From NCBI GenBank assembly GCA_011799875.1, contig CM022299.1:215022070-215086069 (forward strand): a stretch of 64,000 bases of DNA. The letters run 5' to 3'. Of the stretch, positions 1 to 11,317 are shown piece after piece. Positions within the stretch are counted from its first letter, which is position 1; each line of letters starts with the position of its first letter. The notes below the pieces were generated by a model, which worked only from the letters and a program-made list of their open reading frames with translations, ran no database searches and was not told where the DNA came from. Source of the DNA: Thinopyrum elongatum. Taxonomy: Eukaryota > Streptophyta > Magnoliopsida > Poales > Poaceae. Position numbers and translations under genes: made by a program.

Positions 1-1339
1 TGATGCATAGATTAATTAATATGATTTTTGCAAAATGGAACATGCTGTTAAAAGGTTGACAGTTTTATCATGATGACAACTTGAGAGCAAGAAAGAGACA
101 TCCTAGAACAACTTTACATGGCAACCAAGGGCATGGAATCAAAGTACACATCATATAGAGCAAAACACAAGAAGGAATTATATGCATATGAGCAATGGAT
201 TAGTGGCAACCATCATGGCAAGTTTGAAAGTTATAACAATTTTCTGTAGTTAGCAACACTTGACATCAGGATGCACTTTTGCAACAAAGATTATGATATG
301 AAGATGAACCCTAACATGCATGCAACAACCACCATCATGTAGAGCACAGAGAGTAGATGAACTTTCATATATAACACATCTCCATAGGGCAAACATGCAC
401 AAAGATACATCCACTCAAACATGCCATATGATGATATTTTGCAGACAACTTCTAAAGGACTTGGGAGAAAATCTGGGCGGCTCACATTGGGCCAAACGGG
501 CCACTCGGAGCTAGGCTGGCTCGACGCGGAGCTGGGCCGGGGCTAGGCTCGGGCCCACGAGGCTGAGGCAGGTCGTCCTCCTCTGCTCGATGCAGAGGTA
601 GGAGCTGGGTGCGGCGGCTGGGCTGCTGGCGGCTCGCCAAGTGGTGATGGAGGGGTGGCTGACGCCGGATTTCGAGGAGAAGGTGGCGGCTGGGTGGTGG
701 GAGGCTGGCGGCGGATCCCGAGATTGGAGGAGGCTAGGTTTCCAAATGGGGAAGGAGGGGGTTTCCTTATATAGGCAGGGGCTAGGGTTTAGGGGGTTTT
801 AATCCGTTTTCGGACCGTTTGATCTCGATCGGACGGTCTGAAATGGAGGGAGGGTCTAGGTAGGCCTAGTGGGCTGTGTAGAGGGGTTGGGCTGAGAGGA
901 GAGAAGAGAAGTGCAGCCCGGCAAGGTTTTCGGAACATCGAAAACATCCGACGAATAAACCGACTATAGTGCCGCTATAGTTATCCGTTGGGGCATTAAA
1001 CGGACTCCGAATGCGACGAAATTTGGCAGACGGTCTACCTACAATAAAACAAGACCGCATGCCAACTTTCAACCCATTCCGAGAACATTTTTATCCTACT
1101 TATAAAATAATATTTCGGAGGTGCCGGGGCGCGTGCGAGAGTGGTTGGACTCAGAACGGACAACGAAGAGGACGGGGAGAACCGACAACTACGAACGGAT
1201 GCAAGTTTTGAAAAGGATGACAACATGAGTGACGATGCAATGCAAATGATGCGATGATGAATGCAACAAGCAAATGAAACACATGGCAACAACGGAAATA
1301 AAAGGAAGGCAACTGGAGCATCGGTCTCGGGGTGTCACA
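1..1339 (-). mobile_element. Gypsy LTR fragment, cut by left window edge
   Basis: On the minus strand the LTR begins TGTGACACC at 1339. Just outside it (1340-1346) the minus strand reads AAGGGAA, a short polypurine tract, so this is the left part of a minus-strand element whose LTR continues beyond base 1. A TATA box reading CTATATAAG on the minus strand lies at about 767-775. The stretch 480-900 is GC-rich and the rest AT-rich, as in other long Triticeae Gypsy LTRs. The start matches in style the LTR of Gypsy-C at the right edge (TGTAACACC) but the body is different. No coding region is visible; the short ORFs here have no family resemblance. The exact family is not assigned. Confidence 0.55.
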
Positions 1340-2227
1340 TTCCCTTAAGTGTGCGACCCCTTAGGTTCATGTCAGCTTGGTCGCAGGTCAGATCACATCC
1401 GACCTGCTCGGTTGGTAGCGGCCTCTAGCAAAGCATGCCGATCACCAAGCAGACAATGAAGCCGGTTTGGTGAACATGTACAACGTGTCACACTTCTGTT
1501 CCCTTTGTCTCACGATATGTGTTGTCGGGCTCAATGCGAATTAGTCATCTTGCAGCTCGAACTCTTTCTCATTCCAATGATGCCGACCTACAACCGGATT
1601 ATCTCAAACTCATGTCGCATGGCCATGCTTATCCAGGTCGGATCACACGAGGGGCCCAGAGTATATCTCTTCAGATCAAAGGGGCAAATCCCATCTTGCT
1701 TGACCCATGTCTCGCGACATGAGTCTGGACAAGCCCAAAGCCAACCTTTATAACTACACAGTTTCAGAGTAGCGTTTGGTTAGCCCAAAGCAGGTCGGTC
1801 ACCATCCCGAGTCCATGCGCCAGCTCAGGTCCCAGGACACAAAAAAATGTTGTACTAGTTACTCACAGATGACCTATTGCCGCGTCTCATGGTTGGGTCT
1901 GTCTGACCTAATGTCCATCTGAGCTCGGGTACGGTCACCTATATCCGACATCGGATCCGACCAGGTCCATGCAGTTCGTTAACATCTAATGCTCCATGGT
2001 TAGCGAGATCAAGCCATCTACTGTGCTGCATGCTAGTCCAGTTAGATGTGAGTCCACACATCACTATTTGACCAGGGGCCATTTAGAACATATCATGTAA
2101 TTTAAGATCTCACAAGCAAACGTACTTGTCTGACATGCATCATTGATATCGTTCAAGGACTATATTGATTCATAAACACATCGAGAAATATATCATGCAT
2201 GATTGCCTTTAGGACATATCTCCAAAA
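1340..2227 (-). mobile_element. BARE/Angela-like Copia LTR remnant
   Basis: Read on the minus strand from 2227, the sequence starts with a degenerate form of the BARE/Angela/WIS LTR start (TTGGAGATATGTCCTAAAGG; the canonical families start TGTTGGAAATATGCCC). It directly follows a PPT, GCAAGTGGGAGAC at 2228-2240. The initial TG is mutated to TT. Only about 890 bp remain, half the usual LTR length. The far boundary near 1340-1357 abuts the Gypsy fragment and I cannot place it exactly. Several degenerate GGTCGGATCACA-like pieces recur within 1380-2000. Confidence 0.6.
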
Positions 2228-2240
2228 GTCTCCCACTTGC
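2228..2240 (-). other. Polypurine tract of BARE-like Copia
   Basis: The minus strand reads GCAAGTGGGAGAC immediately before the LTR start, the usual plus-strand primer of the BARE/Angela lineage. Confidence 0.6.
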
Positions 2241-4050
2241 ACTAGAGTCAATCAAACAGGAATCGAATGCCCATAGCTCTAACGCGCCCCTCATGCTTGG
2301 GTTGTGGAAGCGGCTTAGTCAATGGATCTGCAACATTCGCATTTTTGTGAATTTTGCATAAATTAACACCACCATTCTTTATGTTCTTTTGTATCAGATG
2401 ATATTTTTGGTCTATGTGCTTGGTCTTGTCGTGTTGTCTTGGCTCCTTGGCCTGTGCAATGGCACCATAATTATCGCAACAAAGGTCCAACGGTTTTGCC
2501 CCGGGAAAATACCAAGATCTTCCAGGAACTTTCAAATCCAAACACCTTCCTTCGCGGCTTCACAAGCCACAAAATATTCGATCTCTGTTGTGGAATCGGC
2601 CACCATGTCTTGCTTGGAACTCATCCAGCTCACTGCTCCTCCATTCATGACATACACAAATCCAATTTGCGATCGATAATCACCCTAGTCGGTTCGGAAA
2701 CTGGCGTCGGCGTAACCCATTTATGCAGAGCTCCTTCTCACCTCCATAAACTATACTAGAAACATTTCCTTTGTTCTTTTCAGATACTTTAGAATATTCT
2801 TCACCGCCGCCCAGTGACTCTCACTGAGTTCGGCCTGGTATCTGCTTGTTAAGCTTATTGCATTGGAAACATCAGGTCGAGTATATTGCATGACATACAT
2901 GATGGATCCGATTGCTGAAGCATACAGGACCCGCCTCATCCAACTTCACTCATCGGAAGTCGAACGACTCTGAGTCAGGCTTAGCCTTATACCATGTGAG
3001 ACCGCAAGAACCCTTTCTTTGCCTCACTCATGTTGAACTGTTTCAACACTTTGTATATGTACGTGCTTTGGCTTAACCCAAGCAACCTTTTCGATCTATC
3101 TCTATAGATCTTGATCCCAATATGTAAACTGCTTCACCGAGGTCTTAAATTTTTTTTTTGCCATTCAATGATTCCTTGACTGAGTTCGACATTGAAACAT
3201 CATTTCCGATCAGTAGTATCTCATCCACATATAGGACCAAAAACACTACCGAGCTCCCACTCAATGTCTTGTATAAACAAGTGTCCTCTTGTTCTTGATC
3301 AAACCAAGATCAGTGATGACCTCATCAAAACGAATATTCCAGCTTCGAGATGCTTGCCTCAACCCATAAATAGATCTCTTTAGATTGCATACCTTACTAG
3401 CACCAGTCGGATTGACAAAATGCTCAGGCTGCATCATGTATACTTCATCGGTTAAATTTCCATGAAGGAAAGCTATCTTGACATCCATCTGCCATATCTC
3501 GTAACCAAAATATGCAACTATAGCTAGTATGACCCTAACCGACTTTAGCATCGCTACCTACGAGAAGGCCTCGTCGTAGTCAATTCCTTGAACTTGTTGA
3601 TACCGCTTCATGACAAGCCGAGGTTTGTGGATCTCAACATTTCCATCCACATCAGTTTCTTATTAAAGACCCATTTGCACCCAATGGCCGTGACACCGGG
3701 TGGTTGATCAATCAAGTCCCAAACTTGGTTGTCATCCATGGACTTTAACTCGGGTGTCATGGCTTCCGGCCATTCCTCGGAATCCGGTCTCAACATTGCT
3801 TCCACATACATAGCCGACTCATCACTTTCCATCAATAACACATCACGCACTCTGCGCAATCTTTCCGACCTTCGTGGTTCCAGTATCATTTCGACTCTTC
3901 CGGGTTCAACAATCAACTGTGTTGAGACGTCGGTCAAAATGCTCCCAAGTGGTTCTCAAACTTCTTCGAGTCGAACCAAACTTCTTCAAGGAAGGAGACG
4001 ACGACTGAGGAGTTGCGCGAGCTCGGGGAGCAATTGATGTGGTCTCCTTG
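2228..4050 (-). pseudogene. BARE-like Copia pol remnant (RT and RNase H)
   Basis: This is a decayed Copia polyprotein end on the minus strand. Recognisable pieces, in transcription order, are: an integrase-RT linker with EPRRSERLRRVRD and the RT start WVFNKK (3937-3608); RT with the QMDVKIAFLHGNL motif and IYGLRQASRSWN (3551-3261); the RNase H junction with ASAIGSIMYVMQYTRPDV (2939-2751); and the RNase H end with CCDNYGAIAQAKEP and VADPLTKPLPQ (2541-2248). The pieces are in different frames with stops between them. The YVDD catalytic box region (about 3250-3000) is scrambled. Gag, protease and integrase are missing, cut off near 4050. The order and wording of the motifs match the BARE/Angela lineage, agreeing with the adjoining LTR. 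It is inactive. Confidence 0.8.
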
Positions 4051-4380
4051 CGGTCTAGTGCACCTATAGCGATAGTGTAGTAATGTAGCTATATTTAGCT
4101 ACGTGGACTTACATTTTGAAGCTACGATGACGATCAAGAAGTGGATATATGTCTTTGGTGGACATAATATATTTTGGCGGCTAATCATATGTAATGAACT
4201 AAGTTTTATATATGTATGGACAACTAAGTTTTAACTACATTTTAGGTATGTGTGCATGTGTCAAGATTCAAATTAACAATGATACATTTAAGAACGATGA
4301 TTTTTTTACCAAGTTTGATGAGCATGAAACAGGGGAGTCGAGAAACCACATATGCACTCTGTAACATGTATTATGTTAAC
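4051..4380. other. Unassigned AT-rich interval
   Basis: About 330 bp of AT-rich sequence with scattered TAGCTA and GTAGTAATGTAGC motifs. I see no ORF, LTR or RNA gene. It may be the internal part of the CACTA-like element ending at 4658. Confidence 0.3.
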
Positions 4381-4658
4381 AAACATTAGTGGCATTGACA
4401 GAAAGAGCTTCACTGCTACATCGAGAGTTTATAGGCGTGTGCCGAGTGACGACGCCGGTAATATAAGGTTTCTATGGCGTTCGCGGAATACGTGATGCCA
4501 ACGATATTTTGCTGAATAGCAGTGGCGTTGGATATGCGCCAAGGCCAGACAATAACTCCTAACAGTGGCACTGGCAATATTACTGACACCGCAGGTATTT
4601 TCAGAAATTACCCCCGACATCGGGTTTTCATGGAGCCTATAAGGTTTTTTTACTAGTG
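4381..4658. mobile_element. CACTA-like terminus, truncated
   Basis: The right end reads GGTTTTTTTACTAGTG (4643-4658); its complement is CACTAGTAAAAAAACC, a typical Triticeae CACTA inverted-repeat end. The preceding 250 bp hold short degenerate subterminal repeats built on GGCGTT/GCGCC (for example around 4463-4480 and 4523-4545), as expected for transposase-binding subterminal repeats. No matching left terminus is visible between here and the Copia remnant, so the element is truncated or its partner end has decayed. Confidence 0.5.
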
Positions 4659-5561
4659 GTCATTGTATCCATACGGTAAATCGCCATGCCCATGAGGATA
4701 ATGCCCATTTCGTTGCGTAGAGGATTGTGCCTCCTATCATCACTAGGCAGAAATTGATCATCATGCTACCGGGGCGAGTATGAAAGACAGCGCGGTGGAC
4801 TCACTCAGTCGCGATACCGGTCATCACGTTCAAGAGGAACGTTCGGTCAGAGAGGAGGAGCCATTCCCCTCAGGGGCAAAGATGCTCTTGGCCTGTGCGT
4901 CATGTGGACTGCAAGCTAATTGGGTGGTTTATGCTTGGACCAATTCGTTATGAATCCGATTGTGAGATTGTGTAGCTATGGGGTTTTGTTCCATTGCTGC
5001 CTTCAACATGGCTTGGACGTGCTGAATACCTTCTGCCGCTGATCCAGTCAGCTAAAGTGCATTTGCGACCCGCATGGCCGCGGCTAAATTATGCACCGAA
5101 GTGCACAAGGCTTGAAATTTTGCGTGTTCGTAGTCGGCAAAGTAGTCTTCTTGCCCAACTGGTCCTAGGAATCTCACGAGCCCTTCGCTCGACAGCCCTA
5201 TCCCTCTGGTCCAGATGTGATCTTTCAGCCAGAGTGACCAAACGAGCAGCCTCAAGCGTAGCTCCTTCTTGTGTGTCTATTGCAATTGGGATCCACAACG
5301 TCTGCTCGGCCAGTTTGTGGAGCTATGCAATTTGCTCGTGAGTAGGAGGGATGGGTCCACCATCCACTTGGCCCTGCTACTAACATGACCATCAGCTGTT
5401 TCAACTATGAGATCCTGCTGTTTCAACCATCACCATCCTTAGCGACAGTCGGTTCGCCAAAGCCAGGCGGTCCGTTGGTCGGCCCTTCTGGCATGAGAAG
5501 TTCCGCCATAGGTGATAGGCTCCCACAACTCTCTTCATCCTCGTGGATCGATGCGCATAGG
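4659..5561 (-). other. Unclear remnant, possibly retroelement gag region
   Basis: Two overlapping minus-strand ORFs (5255-5052 and 5298-5089) carry low-complexity, charge-rich text such as LAAAMRVANAL and IPRTSWARRLLCRLRTRK. This resembles the region upstream of gag in some grass Gypsy elements, but I find no zinc knuckle, protease or other decisive motif. The stretch ends at the start of the Copia-1 LTR. No promoter or RNA gene is seen. Confidence 0.2.
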
Positions 5562-7079
5562 TGTTAGGGCATATTTCTCTCTAATGGTTTTGGTGATTGA
5601 TGACAATGTGTTTTGCGGACTAATCGTGTGTTGAGAATTTTAGATATTCTTACATATGGCACAAGACGGTTTTATTCCCCACGGTGAAAGAAAGAGCGAA
5701 GACGGTTTTCCATCGTTTCTTTTTGGCTGACTTGAGTCGTAGGAAATTCGTACTATTAAGAGGGGGTCTGTGATAGAAAGGTTTGGGTGGAATCAACACA
5801 TACACAAACTCATATGCACGCACTAACCATTTTCGTAACATGGAGGAATCCACTGTTTGTGCTTGGGCAAGTTTTCAGCACCCAAGCGGTAGTATCGCCC
5901 TGGTCCACGGTAGTACTGCTTAGCGGTACTTCCGTAGACCAAGTCCGCACCAACTACCTCTTAGGATTGGCCTTCTTTTGGCCTACCCATAATTAATGGA
6001 AGTAACACGGTAGTAGAGCGGTAGTACCGCTTGCGTGGTACTTCCGTGTTCTACTACCGCCTCTACTGCCGCTTCTTTTGGGGCTGCTGTTACCCTTTCA
6101 CCTTAAATGGTTGTGGAGCGGATGTTAATAGTACCGCTTCCTGCGGTACTTCCGCCCTGGCACCACTCTAACACCATTGTACCCCTGTTCCTGAGACCAG
6201 TTGCGGTAGTACATCGCTGATGTATGGTAGAACTCCTCCGGTGGCACTACTGCTCCAGTACTTGATGTACTCTTGGGCTTTAGCTGGAACTTCCGCTTGT
6301 GTGCGGGCTGTGAGCAGAATAACGGTTGGATCTTGCCCCACTATATAAAGGGGGTCTTCTTCCCCAAGAAGACTCACTTCTTATCCCCCTGACTCCATTG
6401 TTGACCCTAAGCTCATTTTTGCCCAATCTCTCTACCTAGCCATCAAAACTTGTTGATCTTCTATGGTTTAGAGGAGAGGGCCTCAATCTACACTTCCACT
6501 AAGAGAAATTTGATTCCCCCCACTAATCCCTTGCAGATCTTATTACTCTTGGGTGTCTGGGCGCCCTAGACAGAAGAGGTCACCTTGGAGCCACATTCCA
6601 TCATGGTGAAGCTTCGTGATGGTGTTGGGAGCCTTCAATAAAGTTGTGGAGAGAGCCCCAACCTTGTTTGTAAAGGTTCGGTCGCCGCTTTCAAGGGCAC
6701 CACTAGTGGAATCACATTATCTTGCATTGTGCGAGGGCGTGTGGAGAATACGGTGGCCCTAGTGGCTTAGTGGGGAGCATTGTGCCTCCACACCGCTCCA
6801 ACAGAGTACCTCCCCCTAAAGGGAGGTAACTTTGGTGACACATCCTTGTCTCCATCGACTTCACTTGTGGTTATTTCTAACCTTAACTTTATGCAAGCTT
6901 ATATTGTGTTTGTATCTTGTGCTTGCTTGTGTGCTTGTTATTGTGCTTGTCATATAGGTTGTTCACACCTAGTTGCATATCTAGACAACCTACTTTTGTC
7001 AAGCCTAATTTGTTTAAAAGAGCTAACACTTGGTAGTCGCCTATTCACCCCCCTCTAGTCGACCATATCGATCCTTTCA
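5562..7079 (+). repeat. Copia-1 5' LTR
   Basis: Starts TGTTAGGGCA and ends CCTTTCA two bases before the PBS; 1518 bp. It holds a palindrome array (5886-6265), then a TATA box CTATATAAAG (6341-6350), then a leader with the text TTCACCCCCCTCTAG near the 3' end that Sirevirus-like LTRs share. The left boundary rests on the TG and on the change in sequence; no partner LTR is available to confirm it. Confidence 0.65.
5886..6265. promoter_or_regulatory. Palindrome array in Copia-1 LTR (GCGGTAGTACCGC)
   Basis: Around a dozen full or half copies of the palindrome GCGGTAGTACCGC and variants (GCGGTAGTATCGCC at 5886, AGCGGTACTTCCGT at 5922, GCGGTAGTACCGC at 6019) lie within 380 bp. The array ends about 75 bp upstream of the TATA box at 6341. 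Palindromic repeats upstream of the TATA box are a known feature of Sirevirus LTRs; the protein that binds them, if any, is unknown to me. Confidence 0.7.
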
Positions 7080-7081
7080 AT

Positions 7082-7093
7082 TGGTATCAGAGC
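7082..7093 (+). other. Copia-1 primer binding site
   Basis: TGGTATCAGAGC matches the 3' end complement of plant initiator methionine tRNA, the usual Copia primer. It is two bases after the LTR end. Confidence 0.85.
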
Positions 7094-7130
7094 CATCATC
7101 TCTTTTTAAGGGCTTAACTGCCTAAAGAGT

Positions 7131-8664
7131 ATGGTTGACGACGGGGATAGGGATGGGGAGATCCCCGCAGCCGTGGAAATGACCGTGGTCACCCGAGATG
7201 TCTTAAATGATCCTATGGTCTCACTTAAAACATCAATGACGGAAGAGGTCAAATGCATGTTAAAAGAATTCATTGAGGGCATGAATCCTTCCACCGCTTC
7301 CAAGGTAGTAGTAGTTAATCCTACTCTCTTGGAAACTGATGCCGACTCCGCCAAGGAGGCGGCTAATAGCATTAAGCCTTCATTTTCTCAAGGAAAGAAT
7401 GGGTCGGGCACCCATGCCGCGGTTGCCCCTCCCCCGGTCTATGGAGGACCAGTCCCCTCACCTCATATCAATTCTCATAGGCCTCCTCCTAAGCTTGACT
7501 TGAATAATTTTCCTAATTGGCTTTTTCGTATCAAGTCTCATTTGAATCACAGCTCAACCCAACTTTGGAGAATCATTGAACAAGGCTTCTACCCGCATGG
7601 TCCAAATAACTTTTCTCCAAGAGAAGAAGTGGACAATCAACTCAATGCATCTGCCTTGTTCATCCTTCAAGCCTCAATGCCTTCGAAAGAGCTTCCTCAC
7701 TTGCGCCCATTCACTCTTGCTAAGGATGCATGGGAGCATATCAACTCCTTGTAAAAAGGAAGCTCGGGTATTCAATGCTCCAACTTTGAGGTCATACTTG
7801 ATGAGGCCGATAAGTTTGTGATGAATGAAGATGAAGATCCTCGTGAGCTATATCGGAGATTGACTACTCTCTCAGTCTCACTCTAAGATCATGGGGACAA
7901 GGATGCGGATGACAATTGGCTCAAGCAAGGCCATCATGCCATTCAACAAGAGCATGTTCTCCGTGATCCATCAAAGACCATATTTCCACACCTTGTCCTT
8001 GAGTGATGTGTTGGATGAGTTCATTGCAATGAACATCTTGAACAAGACCGTTGACAATGCTCTTGCACGTGTTCAACGGTCAAAGAAGCCCAACCTTGCT
8101 TTGAAGGCCAAGGTGATTCTGGAAGAGGAAGAAGAAGAAGAGTGTTACCGCGAAGACACAAAATATGCTTACCACGAGCACATGACTCTTGCGTCAAGGA
8201 AATTTTGGGGGCAACAAGAGAAACTCCAAGCCCAATTACTCCAAGAACAACTCAAGTGGCTCCAAGGGCAAGAGCTAATGTGTGAGGACTTGCTACAATT
8301 GTGGCAATGTGAGTCACTTTATCGCGGATTGTCCTTATGAGAAGACGGAAGAAAATGGTAGCAAGCTCATCCGCTAGGACAAGGTCAAGTCGTTCCCAAG
8401 CAAGAGCAATATCTTCACGAAGAAGGTGCATCACAAGGGTTTGGTGGTGCAAGAAGAGTACAACTCCGATGACGACGACGATGATGATGCTAGTGGCGAA
8501 GGGATTGCAATGACCTCCGTCGCCATTGCCACCTCTCCATCACCAAAGGCATCTCTCTTCGACTCCCCCGAGAACATCATCACCACCCCCAAGTGCCTAA
8601 TCGCCAAGGCCACCAACAAGGTAACCTCCAACATCAAAACTAGTATTTTCACTAATCCCTCTTT
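7131..8664 (+). pseudogene. Copia-1 gag, N-terminal part, frameshifted
   Basis: The ORF at 7131-7754 starts 38 bp after the PBS with MVDDGDRDGEIPAAVEM and carries the Copia gag core (LDLNNFPNWLFRIKSHL, then ASALFILQASMPSKELPHL). A stop follows at 7752. The reading then continues through other frames: the second half of the gag core (7760-8120), then a CCHC zinc knuckle at 8291-8332 (Cys-Tyr-Asn-Cys-Gly-Asn-Val-Ser-His-x4-Cys), and an acidic run of seven Asp (8470-8490). Gag would coat the RNA and build the particle. Several frameshifts and stops make it inactive. CACTA-1 is inserted right after, and gag resumes at 11773. Confidence 0.8.
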
Positions 8665-9406
8665 CACTTGTGAAAAAACGGCTAGCCACAACTTTCGTTG
8701 GTGACGCGCCATTTTCCATCAACGCGAGCACTATTTCTTTCAAATAGTGCTGGCATTGTCATAATTGGCACGCCAGCTATACATGGTTAGTACTGGCGTT
8801 GTTTTTTTGGAGACGTCACACATATTTTGTCTCATCTGTACTCACCGTTTGGAAGATAGTGGTGGCGTAGGAATTCGATGCACGCCGTCATTAATTAGTT
8901 AGTGCTGGCGTGCCAACTTATGTTACGCTAGAAATAATTTTTCCATTTTATCAAGTGTTTTAAGTATTTAATGATTATACTAGTCAAAAAATAATGAAAA
9001 TTTTATATTATATTTTTGTCATCATTACTATTAGTATTTTTTTATCATTTTGGGTCTTTTATTTCTTCACTACCAGTTTTAATTTTGAGTCTTCTATTAT
9101 GTTAAGTCTTTTATTAATCTTAGTCTTTTTTATTTGGGATGTTATTATCTATGGCGTTGTGTTTTAGGCCCACGCCAGCACTGGCTCACCTAAGTCAACT
9201 CCCACCTTAGTAAAAGACCTAGTTGCCGTTGTCATTTCACCCACTACACTCCCCCTTAACTAGCCGCCGCAGCCACCTCCAGACCTTGCCGCCCCGTCGC
9301 CTCCCCTGGCCGCACCGTCGGCAGCAAGGTTCGACCTCTCCTTCCCTTCCCATCGATTCTCCTTCCTCTTCACTCGCACCTCCTCTGTCCGCGGACACGC
9401 CACATG

Positions 9407-9560
9407 AAATTCATGGGGATTGCTTTGTGTAGAAATTTAGGGGATTGCTTTGTGTAGAAATTTTAGTATCATGGATTGCTTTGTGTGATGTAGAATTCAA
9501 AGTTAGTTCCATGGATTGCTTTGTGTAGTGATTTTAGTGACAATCCGATTGCTTTTGTGT
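9407..9560. repeat. Short tandem repeat in CACTA-1
   Basis: Four to five diverged copies of a unit built on GGATTGCTTTGTGTAGAAAT, between the GC-rich left third and the B3 exons. Single further copies of GTGTAGAA text continue to about 9905. Confidence 0.7.
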
Positions 9561-9906
9561 AGAATCCAATTTTAATAGTGCATTTTGAGTAGAATCTTTT
9601 TGAGTGTCTAGAATATTAATGATTCAAGTTCAACTTAATTTGGTAGTGTAGACTAGAATGTTTGGAATAAATAAGATGAACTCCTATAAATTAGATTGGC
9701 GGTGTAGAATTTGTTTATTTGTGTTTCCCTCTATGGATTTTGTTAATTTGTGTGTACAATTACTAGCGTAGAATTATATTTAGCAATGTAGTACCCGATT
9801 ATGTTTAGTAGAAATTGATTTACTAGTGTAGAAACTGATTGTACTTAGTGTTGATTTAGTAGTCTAGAATCCGATTATACTTAGTTTTCAATTTGTTTTG
9901 TGTAGA

Positions 9907-11317
9907 ATGACGCAACCACCACCATGTTGAGTGTGCAAGTCAAGGTGTGAAACCAGCCTTGCAACTGGCACGCTGTTTGACATCTACTTCCAGCCGTGTT
10001 TTGTTCCTGCAGCGGTAGCTAATTATATGAACCTTCTAAGAGTTAATTCTTTTGTTTTTGTTGCTATTGCCACCAATGAATTGTGTGTTTTATTGGTTTT
10101 TCTTACACATATCGTCCCTTGCAATGTCAGATTGGAATTCAATGAGCTCATTACCGGAGACACTGTGATCTTCGACGCTCCTGGGGGCCCTACACTATGG
10201 AGGTCGAGAAGGGACGAAAGATGTCCCAGATTGGAGGAGATGAATGAGATCATTTCATCGCCCACATGCATCTCACTGGGGGTGAATTGATCAACTTCTC
10301 CTTCAGAAGACAAACTCCAAGGTTGGCTATTATCTATGTCAACTCGGAGGAAGAAGATGATGACCCACTTGATGAAGCCCTCTATGCCCAAAGAATGAGT
10401 CCGAGTGAGGAGGAATCAAGCAACCTCTGGTACATACTTCCGCCACGTGATGCCTATGTCGGGTGCCATTCGTGACTCGCCTGACACGGACGAATGTTAA
10501 CCGCCATGTCATGGTATGTTACTTAGTGTAGTAATTTGATGATACTATATTAGTTCCATGGATTGCTTTGTGCAGTATGTTGTGATATGCTTAGTGTAGA
10601 ATTTGATGATATGCTTAGTGTAGAAATGTGATATGCTTAGTAATGTGATATGCTTATAGTGTAGTAATGTGATGATATGCTTAGTGTAGAATTTGATGAT
10701 ATGCTTAGTGTAGTAATTAATGTGATGATATGCTTATAGTGCAGTAATGTGGTATGCTTAGTGTAGTAATGTGATGATATCCTTAGTGTAGTAATGTGAT
10801 ATGCTTAGTAATGTGATGATATGCTTAGTGTAGTAATATGAAATATGCTTAGTAATGTAATACACTTAGTGTAGAATTTGATGATATGCTTAGTGTAGTA
10901 ATGTGATATGCTTAGTAATGTGATATGCTTATAGTGTAGTAATGTGATGATATGCTTAGTGTAGAATTTGATGATATGCTCAGTGTAGTAATGTGATGAT
11001 ATGCTTATAGTGTAGTAATGTGACATGCTCATTTATCATATTTGTTTTTCTTTCAGAAATTACCTAAGAGGCTATGTGTGAGCTGTGGCATCGAGCCGGA
11101 TGAAGCAGGCATTGCTGGACTACGCCTTACCACAAGGGGTTCCATAACCACCTATGCTTACGCAGTGGACATGGATGGTCGCACTGTCTTCAGCGCGACG
11201 GGGTGGAACAACTTCCTTGCTAGCAAGAATCTCCGGGTTGCACAAGCCGTCTTAGTCACTATCAGGAACACCCGATGGCATGACTTGAGGATGATGATCG
11301 TCATCGACCTCCTTTAA
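9907..11317 (+). pseudogene. B3-domain gene fragment carried by CACTA-1
   Basis: Exon-like pieces read as two B3 DNA-binding domains, the plant transcription-factor fold. The first (about 9940-10330) has TLFDIYFQPCFVPAA, LITGDTVIFDAPGG, then MSQIGGDE, a TGA stop where B3 domains have Trp (10242-10244), and DHFIAHMHLTGGELINFSF. The second runs LTRTNVNRHVM up to a donor GTATGT (10514), resumes after TTTCTTTCAG (11056) with KLPKRLCVSCGIEPDE and ends with FSATGWNNFLASKNLRV. Joining 10513 to 11057 keeps the frame exactly across the B3 strand, good evidence for a true intron. A one-base deletion near 10198 and the stop disable domain 1; the second domain is open to the stop at 11315-11317. The alternative is that the ORF belongs to the CACTA family rather than being a capture. 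Confidence 0.65.
10514..11056. repeat. Minisatellite filling the B3 intron
   Basis: About 20 diverged copies of a roughly 24-base unit, GATGATATGCTTAGTGTAGT and variants (with TTATAGTG or GAATTT), fill the inferred intron from its donor GTATGT almost to its acceptor. The unit shares GTGTAG with the repeat at 9407, so both may descend from the same family of internal repeats. Confidence 0.85.

Noticed and set aside
10805..11032. His/Tyr/Thr-repeat ORF on the minus strand
   Set aside because: A translation of the 24-base minisatellite.
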